64,000 bases of DNA, from NCBI GenBank assembly GCA_017453305.1, contig JAFTKJ010000025.1, forward strand, positions 97,711 through 161,710, given 5' to 3'. The translations under genes and the position numbers were made by a program. Positions 53,793-62,247 of the stretch are shown in pieces; within the stretch, counting starts at the first letter, position 1, and every line of letters begins with the position of its first letter. This DNA comes from Clostridia bacterium (lineage in GTDB: Bacteria > Bacillota > Clostridia > Oscillospirales > CAG-272). The notes beneath the pieces are model-generated. The model made no database searches. It was not told the origin of the DNA and saw nothing but the letters and a program-made list of their open reading frames with translations.

Positions 53793-55826
53793 ATGCGTCG
53801 CATAACCGTTGCCGAATATGCGGGATTTTGCTTTGGCGTCAAACGAGCGACCGATCGCTTGGAGCAGGCGCTGAGATCTGCACGTTCGGGAGAACGGATC
53901 TGTACGCTGGGGCACCTGATCCATAACGAAACCTATAATGATTCTCTGCGCCGCCGCGGTGTGGAGGCGATCGAATGTGATGCTCTCGTGCAGATCGCAC
54001 AAGGTGCCGCCGACGACACCCCCGTAACCGTTCTGGTCCGCGCGCACGGATGCACCAAGGAGACAGTAGCACTCCTGGATGCTCTGGCAAAGCAAAATCC
54101 AAGCTTTCGCTGGATCGACTGTACTTGCCCATTTGTCAAAAAAATTCATCAGATCGCGCAGAAGTGCGAACCCGAAAACGAGTTCTTTGTGCTGCTTGGC
54201 GCCGCCGAGCACCCGGAGGTCGTTGGCATAATGAGTTATTTTGATGGGGAAAAGTACGTCGTCGCCGACGAAAATGCCTTGGAATCCACTTTGCAAGGGC
54301 GAAACAGCGCATTTGGATATGGCAAAATCCCCGTAATGGTGGCACAAACCACCCAAAATTTGTGCAAATGGGATAAAAGTCAAAAAAATCTAAAAAAACT
54401 ATATACAAATGCGAAAATTTTTGATACAATATGCAGTGTGACTGAGCAAAGACAGTCGGAGGCTGCAACGCTTGCAGAGCAGTGCGATGCAATGATCGTC
54501 ATCGGCGGAAGGCAAAGCTCCAATACTGCAAAGCTTTATGAAATCTGTCGCCAAAGGTGCGGCAACACCGTGTGGATCCACGCGGCATCCGAGTTGGATA
54601 CCGAGTGCTTTTCCACCGCACAACACATTGGAATCGTCGCGGGCGCATCGACGCCGAGCGAGGAAATACAGGAGGTATATAAAACCATGAGCGAAATCAA
54701 AGAAAATTTCGAAGAAATGCTCGAATCGCAATGCTTAACTTTAAATACAGGAGATGTCGTTACCGGAACAGTTACACACGTTTCCGATGCTGAAATCCAG
54801 CTGGATGTCGGCGCCGGTGTAACCGGATACATAAAAGCGGATCAGATTTCCGACGATCCTGCATTTAAGTTGACCGAGAACTTCAAGAACGGTGACAAGG
54901 TCGAGGGCTTTGTGATCCGTGTCAGCGACATCGAGGGTGTTGCTGAGTTGTCCAAGAAGAGAGTGGATGCCGATAAGAATTGGCAGTCCATCGTTGACGC
55001 TTGCGAGAACAAGACCGTTCTCGAGGGTAAGGTTGCAGAGGCAGTAAAGGGCGGCGTTGTCGTTTACTACAATGCAAACCGCGTATTCGTTCCCGCATCC
55101 CAGACCGGTGTTCCGAAGGATGGCGATCTTTCCTCCATCGTTGGCACGCAGGTTTCCTTTAAGGTCATCGAAATCAAGGCTCCCAAGAAGGCTATCGGTT
55201 CCATCCGCATCGTTCTTCGCGAGGAGCGCCGCGCGCAGGAGGCTGATTTCTGGGCAGGCATCGAGGTAGGCAAGGCTTATCACGGTACCGTTAAGAGTCT
55301 GACCGGCTTTGGTGCATTCGTAGATCTTGGTGGCGTTGACGGTATGGTACATTTGACCGAGCTGTCCTGGAAGCACATCAAGAACCCCGCAGAGGTTGTA
55401 TCCGTTGGCGACGAGCTCGACGTATTCGTAAAGAGCTTCGACCCCGAAAAGAAGAGAATCTCTCTCGGCTACAAGACCGAAGCTACCAACCCCTGGAATA
55501 TCTTCAAGTCCCAGTATGCGGTTGGTGATATCGCATCCGTTAAGATCGTAAACATGATGCCCTTTGGTGCATTTGCAGAGATCGTTGACGGTGTTGACGG
55601 TTTGATCCACATCTCTCAGATCGCTATGCAGAGAATTGCAAAGCCCGCAGATCTGCTTGAGATCGGTCAGGTCGTAGATGCTCGTATCATCGATATCGAT
55701 GACGAAAAGAAGAAGGTCAGCCTTTCGATCCGTTCTCTCCTCGAGGAAGCGGCAGAGGCAGCAGAGGCTATGCCCGAGGATTACGTGGCAGAGACTGAGG
55801 AAGCTGCGGCTGAGGATCAGCAGTAA
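53793..55826 (+). CDS. IspH-S1 fusion (HMBPP reductase joined to an S1-domain protein)
   Basis: 677 residues. The N-terminal 285 residues are IspH (LytB): EYAGFCFGVKRATDRLEQAL, RAHGCTKE, CTCPFVKKIH and FDTICSVTEQRQSEAATLAEQ, with cluster cysteines Cys13, Cys112 and Cys214. IspH makes IPP and DMAPP in the MEP isoprenoid pathway. After a linker come four S1 RNA-binding domains, near residues 318, 405, 490 and 575 (e.g. GKAYHGTVKSLTGFGAFVDLGGVDGMVHLTELSW). The C-terminal tail is acidic. This fusion is widespread in Clostridia. The last domains are most like ribosomal protein S1. Confidence 0.95.
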   Translation: MRRITVAEYAGFCFGVKRATDRLEQALRSARSGERICTLGHLIHNETYNDSLRRRGVEAIECDALVQIAQGAADDTPVTVLVRAHGCTKETVALLDALAKQNPSFRWIDCTCPFVKKIHQIAQKCEPENEFFVLLGAAEHPEVVGIMSYFDGEKYVVADENALESTLQGRNSAFGYGKIPVMVAQTTQNLCKWDKSQKNLKKLYTNAKIFDTICSVTEQRQSEAATLAEQCDAMIVIGGRQSSNTAKLYEICRQRCGNTVWIHAASELDTECFSTAQHIGIVAGASTPSEEIQEVYKTMSEIKENFEEMLESQCLTLNTGDVVTGTVTHVSDAEIQLDVGAGVTGYIKADQISDDPAFKLTENFKNGDKVEGFVIRVSDIEGVAELSKKRVDADKNWQSIVDACENKTVLEGKVAEAVKGGVVVYYNANRVFVPASQTGVPKDGDLSSIVGTQVSFKVIEIKAPKKAIGSIRIVLREERRAQEADFWAGIEVGKAYHGTVKSLTGFGAFVDLGGVDGMVHLTELSWKHIKNPAEVVSVGDELDVFVKSFDPEKKRISLGYKTEATNPWNIFKSQYAVGDIASVKIVNMMPFGAFAEIVDGVDGLIHISQIAMQRIAKPADLLEIGQVVDARIIDIDDEKKKVSLSIRSLLEEAAEAAEAMPEDYVAETEEAAAEDQQ

Positions 55827-55833
55827 AAACGAC

Positions 55834-55869
55834 AAGGGAGGCTTTTAAAAGCCTCCCTTTGATTTTTTG
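55834..55869 (+). terminator. Intrinsic terminator of the cmk-ispH operon
   Basis: A perfect 13-bp inverted repeat (55834-55846 with 55847-55859) made of AAGGGAGGCTTTT and its complement follows the stop codon, then TGATTTTTTG. Confidence 0.88.
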
Positions 55870-55887
55870 AAAAGGGGAAAGGTTCAT

Positions 55888-56679
55888 ATGGAACATTCAA
55901 TTAAGGTCATGTCCTTTAACATGCGTTGTCGTACGGAGGCAGACGGTCCCAACTTTTTTGACCTGCGCCGAGAAAAGATTGCGGCAATGCTTGCAAGTGA
56001 AAATCCCGATCTGATCGGCTTTCAGGAGGTCACTCCGGAAATGCTGGCGTGGCTGCAGGAGGTGCTGGATCCCAACTACGTGGTTTTGGGTCACGGACGG
56101 GGAAAAACGTACGATGGGGAAGCGAATCCGATCGCCTATCGTAAGGATTGCTTTGCTTTACATGCTTTTCGTACCGAGTGGCTGTCCGATACTCCCGATG
56201 TCCCGGGCAGCAGATTTGAAAACGCAGAGCAGAGCGGATGCCCGCGCATTTATTGCTGTGCGGAGCTGTTGGATCTGCAAACGCGCAAGGCTTTTGCATT
56301 CTATAATACCCATACCGACCACAAGGGAGTGCGTGCGCGCACGCTTGCAAGCCAATTGCTGATCGATCGTCTCGGCGCGTGCGACATACCCTTTGTCATG
56401 ACGGGGGACTTTAACGCACTGCCTGACGAGGAGGCAATCCAATTGCTCCTTGCTACCAAGCAAACACTTGGAACCGTGGATGCGACCTGTGGAATCAAGG
56501 GAACCTTCCATAACTTTTCAATGGATCGCATCCAAAAGGGAACTCTGTCAAAGATCGATTACGTCTTTACCAATCTTAATACCGATCCCACTCTATCTTA
56601 CGCGGTTGCAGATGACAATGCCTGCGGTCACTTTTATTCCGACCACAACGCAGTTTGCGCTTTTGTGAGCGCAGAGTGA
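55888..56679 (+). CDS. Endonuclease/exonuclease/phosphatase-fold hydrolase
   Basis: 263 residues. Motifs are IKVMSFNMRCRTEADGPN, LIGFQEVTPEM, FYNTHTDHKG, VMTGDFNALPDEEAIQLL, KIDYVFTN and HFYSDHNAVCAFV, placing metal- and phosphate-binding residues. The fold serves nucleases, sphingomyelinases and phosphodiesterases. Substrate not deducible. ATG 55888 follows GGGGAAAGG; no signal peptide. A sialidase-fold gene follows after 26 bases. Confidence 0.86.
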   Translation: MEHSIKVMSFNMRCRTEADGPNFFDLRREKIAAMLASENPDLIGFQEVTPEMLAWLQEVLDPNYVVLGHGRGKTYDGEANPIAYRKDCFALHAFRTEWLSDTPDVPGSRFENAEQSGCPRIYCCAELLDLQTRKAFAFYNTHTDHKGVRARTLASQLLIDRLGACDIPFVMTGDFNALPDEEAIQLLLATKQTLGTVDATCGIKGTFHNFSMDRIQKGTLSKIDYVFTNLNTDPTLSYAVADDNACGHFYSDHNAVCAFVSAE

Positions 56680-56705
56680 AATCATAGAACGGAGTCAATG
56701 TTATT

Positions 56706-58448
56706 ATGAATGCATACAGCTATATTGAAGCGATTAAAAACAGAATGAGCGATGAGGACGTGCGCTTTTACCGTGACATTTTTGCACCGGTAGAGGTTGC
56801 CACACCGGATAGCGACGCGTGGGATCACCTTTGCGTTATGCCCGACGGTGAGATCCGTGTTTACGGTGTGTATAACAAAAAGAGTGTGTTCGATACTGCG
56901 GCACAGCGTTGTTATATCTCTTCGCTTGATGGGGGACTTTCTTGGAAGCGCCATTTGGTGACGGGGAGATTTACCCTTGGAAAATCGACTTATATTCCGT
57001 ATCTGAATAAATATATGGACGTTCAAAATTGCGGATATGAAGGAATCTATGCTTTCCTTGGCGATACCCCGGACGATGAGAACCCCATGCGTGTTTTGGT
57101 GGACTCCGTGCCATGTGCCGAGATCCGCATCGTTTTGCCCCTGCGCAATCGCGATCGTGTGATCGTCGTCGCGGCAGAAAAACGTCCCGAATTGCATCCC
57201 ACCGCCATGTTTGCTGTGCTGTATTACGCAGACGGCGACTTGCGCAATTGGAAGCGCCTGCCCTTGGAGGCGGTTCCGTTCTATCAGCCTCCCACAGGAA
57301 AAAAGGGCGTCCGCTGGCAACAAAACAATCGGGAAAATACCATTGCCGAGCTTTCCGACGGCAAATTGATGATGATTTCTCGCACTGCATTGGATTATCA
57401 TTACGTCAGCTACTCCGAGGATGGAGGCGAGAGCTGGAGCAAGCCCATGCCCACGGTGTTCCATTCCACGGGAACCATGCCGTTTTTGTACCGACTTTCC
57501 GACGGAAAGCTGATCTTCTGTTGGTGCAATACGCGACCTTTGGCAGAGCGTGAGGACGCCGACGGTATCTGGGAGGACGTCTTTACCAATCGGGATGCCA
57601 ACCACGTTGCGATTTCCGAGGACGAGGGCAAAACCTGGCTCGGCTACCGCGAAATGGCGCTCAATTCCTTGCGCAACTCCGCGGATTTCCGTTCTGTCGG
57701 AGGTCCCGAGCACAGCAGAGACAAAAGCGTACATCAGTTCCAGGTCATTGAACTGCCTTACAACAAAATTATGGTGCACTACGGTCAAAATTTGCTCAAC
57801 CGTATCATCATCTTTGACCGTGCATGGCTGTATGAAAAAAGCCGCCGTGAGGATTTCATTCACGGATTGTGCAACGTTTCCTCGCAGGGCTACGTGCAAA
57901 GTGTGCTCGGCTGCTACCGCGGAACCCCGGAGGCACCACTTGCATACGTCGGTCACTGTGCCTATAACCGTGTCAACAGCGCAATGATGCTGCCCGATCC
58001 CTCGGGGGACGGTCACGAGGTGCTGCAGATCTGTCGCAACGACGATCCGCGCTTGGTCAGCGGCATTGGCGGTGCGGTATGGAATTTCCCGATTGCAAAG
58101 CAGGGAAGTGTCAAGATCAAATTCCGTGTCGAGGGGCAGGGAATTCGCGTGTCCCTTTTGGATCATTGGGTCAATCCTTGCGACGAGGAGATCAAGCAGA
58201 TTGCAAATTTCTCGGCTGTGATCTCCGCCGCCGTGCAGGACGAAAAGCAACTCTACTCCGAAATGCGCTTCGATTTTGATTGCTTGCAAGCTTGTGTCAG
58301 TGCATACGTCAACGGCAAGTTTGTTTCCAAGGTACAGCTTCACGGCACGTACCCCAACGGACTTTGCTATCTGCATCTGCAAAGCGCGGCAACCGAGACT
58401 GATCTGCGCGGTACGCTCGTTGCAGGAATGGAATTTGAGGGGATCTGA
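56706..58448 (+). CDS. Sialidase-fold (BNR/Asp-box) protein
   Basis: 580 residues. Three Asp-box motifs are visible: ISSLDGGLSWKR, YSEDGGESWSK and ISEDEGKTWLG, the repeats of six-bladed sialidase-like propellers. The C-terminal 150 residues appear to form a jelly-roll-type domain. Exo-alpha-sialidase activity is possible, but the catalytic arginine triad was not mapped and non-sialidase relatives are common. No signal peptide is obvious. It follows the phosphatase-fold gene closely, so the two may share a message. Confidence 0.8.
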   Translation: MNAYSYIEAIKNRMSDEDVRFYRDIFAPVEVATPDSDAWDHLCVMPDGEIRVYGVYNKKSVFDTAAQRCYISSLDGGLSWKRHLVTGRFTLGKSTYIPYLNKYMDVQNCGYEGIYAFLGDTPDDENPMRVLVDSVPCAEIRIVLPLRNRDRVIVVAAEKRPELHPTAMFAVLYYADGDLRNWKRLPLEAVPFYQPPTGKKGVRWQQNNRENTIAELSDGKLMMISRTALDYHYVSYSEDGGESWSKPMPTVFHSTGTMPFLYRLSDGKLIFCWCNTRPLAEREDADGIWEDVFTNRDANHVAISEDEGKTWLGYREMALNSLRNSADFRSVGGPEHSRDKSVHQFQVIELPYNKIMVHYGQNLLNRIIIFDRAWLYEKSRREDFIHGLCNVSSQGYVQSVLGCYRGTPEAPLAYVGHCAYNRVNSAMMLPDPSGDGHEVLQICRNDDPRLVSGIGGAVWNFPIAKQGSVKIKFRVEGQGIRVSLLDHWVNPCDEEIKQIANFSAVISAAVQDEKQLYSEMRFDFDCLQACVSAYVNGKFVSKVQLHGTYPNGLCYLHLQSAATETDLRGTLVAGMEFEGI

Positions 58449-58470
58449 TTAAAAAATCAATAGAACAACG

Positions 58471-58519
58471 GCGCTTTGCCGCATTTTGCTTTTTGGCAGT
58501 GTGGCAAAGCGCTTTTTTG
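58471..58519 (+). terminator. Intrinsic terminator
   Basis: GCGCTTTGCC (58471-58480) pairs with GGCAAAGCGC (58503-58512), 10 bp, with a 22-base loop and TTTTTTG after it. Confidence 0.9.
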
Positions 58520-58582
58520 TTTGTAATTGATCAAAAAACAACAAACTTTACACATTGTTCATAAAAAGGAAGAAGAGCAACA

Positions 58583-58612
58583 TTGACAAATCCTATCCTT
58601 TTATGGTATAAT
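58583..58612 (+). promoter_or_regulatory. Promoter of the sodium-pump decarboxylase operon
   Basis: TTGACA (58583-58588) and TATAAT (58607-58612) with an 18-base spacer. It lies about 83 bases before the first start codon, and TTGGAGG at 58679-58685 serves as ribosome site. Confidence 0.87.
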
Positions 58613-58694
58613 TTTATTAAACTGGGGTAGGATGGGAATTTTTAAAAAGTTCCCAAAAAACCTCGCAAAATATTAAAACTTGGAGGTTGTCTTT

Positions 58695-60059
58695 ATGGAG
58701 AAAGGCAAGACGATCGGCAGTGCAAAGATCGCGGCTCTTTTTGATCCCGGAACCTTTGTGGAAACCGGCGCATACATGAAGAGAGCAGACGGTGATCTGA
58801 CCGGCGTGATCTGCGGCTACGGAGCTGTGGACGGCAAGCTGGTTTATGCATTTGCCCAGGACAGTGATCGAAAGAAGGGCGCGATCGACGCACTTCAGGC
58901 AGAAAAAATTGCAATGCTTTACAGCATGGCAATCAAAAACGGCGCTCCCGTTGTAGGAATGTTTGACAGCGCAGGCGTTGTGGTTGCAGACGGAGCCTCG
59001 GCAATGTCCGCATACGGCAAGCTTCTCAAGGTTGTCAGCGATGCTTCGGGCGTCATTCCGCAAATCGCGCTCATCAACGGTGTGTGCTCTGGTATGGCGG
59101 CAACGGTTGCAGCAATGTTCGACGTGCTTGTCACCGTTAAGGACAAGTCTCAACTCTTTGTTAACGCCCCCTTCCTGGTAGGTAAGGAGGTTGGCAGTGC
59201 AGAATATGCCGCGCAAAACGGACTTGCATCCGCTTCTGCCGATAGTGAGAGCGACGCTTTGGCAAAGATCAAAAAGCTGGTCGCAATTCTCCCCTCCAAC
59301 AACGAGGAAGGCGTTGCGATCGAGGACGTCAATGACGATATCAACCGCACCGTTTCGGTAAACGGACTTTGCGGCAAGGAGCTGATCAACGAGATCGCGG
59401 ATGCTGCTGATTTCGTAGAGCTCGGTGCTTCTTACGCAACGGAAATGACCGTCGGCTTTATTCAGCTTGGAGGTGTCACCTGCGGCGTGGTTGCAAACAA
59501 CGCGTCCGAAAACGGCGGCGTGATCACGGCGGAGGGTGCAAAAAAGGCAGCAAAGCTTATCAGCTTCTGCGATAGCTTCTCCATCCCGGTCATCACCCTG
59601 ATCGATAGCGTTGGCGTTGAGATCAGCTCGGCGGCAGAGGGAACGCCTCTTGCGGCTCAGCTTGGCAAATTGGCAATGGCTTATGCATCTGCCGATACCG
59701 CAAAGATCACGGTCGTATGTGGCAAGGCTTACGGTGCGGCATTCACGCTCATGGGCTCCAAAGCACTCGGTGCCGATATGGTCTATGCGCTTTCCGATAG
59801 CGAGATCAGCGTTATGGCTCCCGCGTCTGCGGTTGCGTTCCTGTGGAACGATCAGATTACCGAGAGTACCACGCGTGCCGATCTGGAGGAAAAGTGGATC
59901 AACGAAAACGCTTCTCCCGCAGCTGCGGCTGCAGACGGCAGCATCGACGATGTGATCAACGCAAGCGAGCTTCGTCAGCGCATCTGCGCAGCGGTCTACA
60001 TGCTGATGATGAAAAACTCCGGCACTCCCGCTCGCAAGCACTGCAATCTTCCTCTGTAA
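58695..60059 (+). CDS. MmdA/12S-type carboxyltransferase subunit
   Basis: 454 residues. Crotonase-type repeats include KNGAPVVGMFDSAGVVVADGASAMSAYGKLLK, IPQIALINGVCSGMAATVAAMFD, KAAKLISFCDSFSIPVITLIDSVGVE and KAYGAAFTLMGSKALGADMVYALSDSEISVMAP, the acyl-CoA carboxyltransferase pattern (MmdA, PccB, transcarboxylase 12S). It is shorter than the usual 510-residue enzyme because the N-terminus is trimmed. It should move carboxyl between an acyl-CoA (for instance methylmalonyl-CoA) and biotin. ATG 58695 follows TTGGAGG. It is first in the operon. Confidence 0.87.
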   Translation: MEKGKTIGSAKIAALFDPGTFVETGAYMKRADGDLTGVICGYGAVDGKLVYAFAQDSDRKKGAIDALQAEKIAMLYSMAIKNGAPVVGMFDSAGVVVADGASAMSAYGKLLKVVSDASGVIPQIALINGVCSGMAATVAAMFDVLVTVKDKSQLFVNAPFLVGKEVGSAEYAAQNGLASASADSESDALAKIKKLVAILPSNNEEGVAIEDVNDDINRTVSVNGLCGKELINEIADAADFVELGASYATEMTVGFIQLGGVTCGVVANNASENGGVITAEGAKKAAKLISFCDSFSIPVITLIDSVGVEISSAAEGTPLAAQLGKLAMAYASADTAKITVVCGKAYGAAFTLMGSKALGADMVYALSDSEISVMAPASAVAFLWNDQITESTTRADLEEKWINENASPAAAAADGSIDDVINASELRQRICAAVYMLMMKNSGTPARKHCNLPL

Positions 60060-60076
60060 GTCGGAGGTAATCAATT

Positions 60077-60490
60077 ATGACGTATATGCCTGTTTTTCTG
60101 GCTGCGGCGCAGGAATTGAACTTTGACGAGCGCGCTTCCACCGCCGGAATCGTAACGTTGCAGGGAATGCTGACGATCTTTTTGGTGCTTTCCATTTTGT
60201 GGTTGGCAATTGAAATCATGCATTCCGTGCTCCACAAGGATGCCAAAAAGGAGAAGTCGGCTTCCAAAAAGGAGGTCGCCTCTCAATCGGCACCCGTGGC
60301 AAACGCAAACGATGCAGCAATCGCGGCAGCGATCGCGGCAGCAATTGCGGCATCCGAGGATGAGGGTGCAACCGTCGCGGCGATTACTGCAGCAATTACC
60401 GCCATGCGTGCGGAGCAGGGCTGCAACGGTGGATTCCGCGTTGTTTCCTTTAAGCGTGCTGATTGCGCAAGCAATCGCAAAAGAGTGTGA
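60077..60490 (+). CDS. OadG/MmdD-like gamma or delta subunit
   Basis: 137 residues. A single transmembrane helix (LTIFLVLSILWLAIEIMHSVL, about 32-53) is followed by a charged and Ala-rich stretch (AAIAAAIAAAIAASEDEG) and a soluble tail with VVSFKRADCASNRKRV. In this family the small subunit anchors the complex and helps attach the carboxyltransferase. GGAGG lies upstream and the gene begins 17 bases after the carboxyltransferase. The sequence is poorly conserved, so the call rests on layout and context. Confidence 0.75.
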   Translation: MTYMPVFLAAAQELNFDERASTAGIVTLQGMLTIFLVLSILWLAIEIMHSVLHKDAKKEKSASKKEVASQSAPVANANDAAIAAAIAAAIAASEDEGATVAAITAAITAMRAEQGCNGGFRVVSFKRADCASNRKRV

Positions 60491-60560
60491 AAAATGCTCA
60501 CTTTTGATTTGAATTCATTCAAAAATAAATTTTATTTTGAAAGGTAAAAGGTAAATTATT

Positions 60561-60980
60561 ATGAAGAACTATCGTGTAACTGTAAATGGCGTTGTATATG
60601 ACGTAGTCGTAGAAGAAGTAAACGGCGCAGCTGTTCCTTACGTTGCTCCCACTCCCGTAGCGGCACCCGCTCCTGCACCCGCAGCAGCACCCGCACCCGC
60701 AGCAGCTCCTGCACCTGCAGCAGCTCCCGCTCCCGCCGCAGCTCCCGCTCCCGCAGGCAAGGCAGGTGCAACCGCAGTTAAGGCTCCCATGCCCGGCACT
60801 CTGATCAAGGTGAACGTAAAGCCCGGTGATGCAGTCAAGAAGGGCGACGTCCTCTGCGTTCTGGAGGCAATGAAGATGGAGAACGACATCATGGCTCCCG
60901 CCGACGGTGTTGTAGCATCCGTTGAGGCTGCACAGGGCTCCTCTGTAGCAACCGATGCAGTGCTTGTTACCATGAACTGA
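60561..60980 (+). CDS. Free-standing biotin carrier protein
   Basis: 139 residues. The N-terminal strand region MKNYRVTVNGVVYDVVVEEV is joined by an Ala-Pro linker (about 33-66, repeated PAAAPA units) to a biotinyl domain: KAPMPGTLIKVNVKPGDAVKKGDVLCVLEAMKMENDIMAPADGVVASVEAAQGSSV. The biotinylated lysine is Lys105 in AMKM. It corresponds to the 1.3S or gamma-type biotin carrier. Spacing to OadG is 70 bases; a weak hairpin there may separate messages partly. Confidence 0.95.
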   Translation: MKNYRVTVNGVVYDVVVEEVNGAAVPYVAPTPVAAPAPAPAAAPAPAAAPAPAAAPAPAAAPAPAGKAGATAVKAPMPGTLIKVNVKPGDAVKKGDVLCVLEAMKMENDIMAPADGVVASVEAAQGSSVATDAVLVTMN

Positions 60981-61026
60981 TTTTCCTTTTGAAGATCACA
61001 ATTATCAAAGGAAAGGAAACAAGTTT

Positions 61027-62223
61027 ATGGACGCATTGCTGGAAAGCTTGCTTAATTTCTGGGAATCCACCGGTATTTATAAGCTGATCAACAGTGTGGA
61101 AGCGCAGTGGTGGCAAACCCTTTTTATGCTTGGCATTGTATGCGTGCTTGCGTACCTTGCAATTGTCAAGGGCTTTGAGCCGCTTTTGTTGCTTCCCATC
61201 GCAATCGGAATGCTCCTGACCAATCTTCCCGGCGGAGAATTGTTCCATGAAAATTACTTTATGACGAGCGATCCCATCGATTACGTTGAGATTCTTCGTC
61301 ACGGCGGACTTCTCGATATTCTTTACATCGGAGTAAAAACCGGTGTGTATCCGTGTCTTATCTTTATCGGTATCGGTGCGATGACCGATTTTACCCCCCT
61401 GATTTCTAACCCCAAGAGCCTTTTGATCGGTGCCGGTGCACAGTTTGGTGTGTTTGTTGCCTTTGCTGGCGCACTCCTCTCCGGTGCTTTCACGCCCGAG
61501 CAAGCGGCTTCCATCGGTATCATCGGCGGTGCGGACGGACCTACGGCGATCACCGTAGCCAAAACCCTTTCGCCGGAGCTTCTCGGTGCCATCGCAATCG
61601 CGGCTTACTCGTACATGGCGCTCATTCCTATGATCCAACCTCCTCTGATGCGTTTGATGACGACTGAAAAGGAAAGAAAGATCAAAATGACAGCTTTGCG
61701 TCAGATAAGCAAGACCGAAAAGATCATTTTCCCCATTATGGTTACCATTGTCGTAGCGCTGATCGTTCCGGATGCGCTGGTTTTGATCGGATGCCTGATG
61801 CTTGGTAATCTGCTCAACGTTTGCGGTGTAACGGATCGTCTTTCAAAAACCGCACAAAACGAGCTGATGAATATCGTCACCATTTTCCTTGGCATCAGCG
61901 TGGGTGCTACCGCAACCGCAAAATCCTTCCTCAAGGCAGACACGTTGCTTATCATTGGTCTGGGGCTTGTCGCGTTTATGATCTCCACCTTTGGCGGTTT
62001 GCTCACCGCAAAGATCATGAACAAGCTTTCGGGCGGCAAGATCAACCCCCTCATCGGTTCCGCAGGTGTTTCCGCCGTTCCTATGGCGGCGCGCGTGGCA
62101 CAGGTGGAAGGACAAAAGGCAGATCCCTCCAACTTCCTCCTGATGCACGCAATGGGTCCCAACGTGGCAGGCGTTATCGGTTCTGCCGTAGCAGCAGGCG
62201 TTCTTCTCGCTCGCTTCGCCTAA
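61027..62223 (+). CDS. oadB: Sodium-ion-translocating decarboxylase beta subunit
   Basis: 398 residues, polytopic. The family motifs are YPCLIFIGIGAMTDFTPLISNP, GAGAQFGVFVAFAGALL, IIGGADGPTAITVAKTL and NPLIGSAGVSAVPMAARVAQ. It decarboxylates carboxybiotin and exports sodium ions, coupling decarboxylation to ion-motive force. The TMIR linker (residues 210-240) is cytosolic by charge. AGGAAA precedes the ATG. Which substrate feeds it depends on the two carboxyltransferases. Confidence 0.95.
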   Translation: MDALLESLLNFWESTGIYKLINSVEAQWWQTLFMLGIVCVLAYLAIVKGFEPLLLLPIAIGMLLTNLPGGELFHENYFMTSDPIDYVEILRHGGLLDILYIGVKTGVYPCLIFIGIGAMTDFTPLISNPKSLLIGAGAQFGVFVAFAGALLSGAFTPEQAASIGIIGGADGPTAITVAKTLSPELLGAIAIAAYSYMALIPMIQPPLMRLMTTEKERKIKMTALRQISKTEKIIFPIMVTIVVALIVPDALVLIGCLMLGNLLNVCGVTDRLSKTAQNELMNIVTIFLGISVGATATAKSFLKADTLLIIGLGLVAFMISTFGGLLTAKIMNKLSGGKINPLIGSAGVSAVPMAARVAQVEGQKADPSNFLLMHAMGPNVAGVIGSAVAAGVLLARFA

Positions 62224-62247
62224 TTCCAATCTGATAGGAGTAAAACA

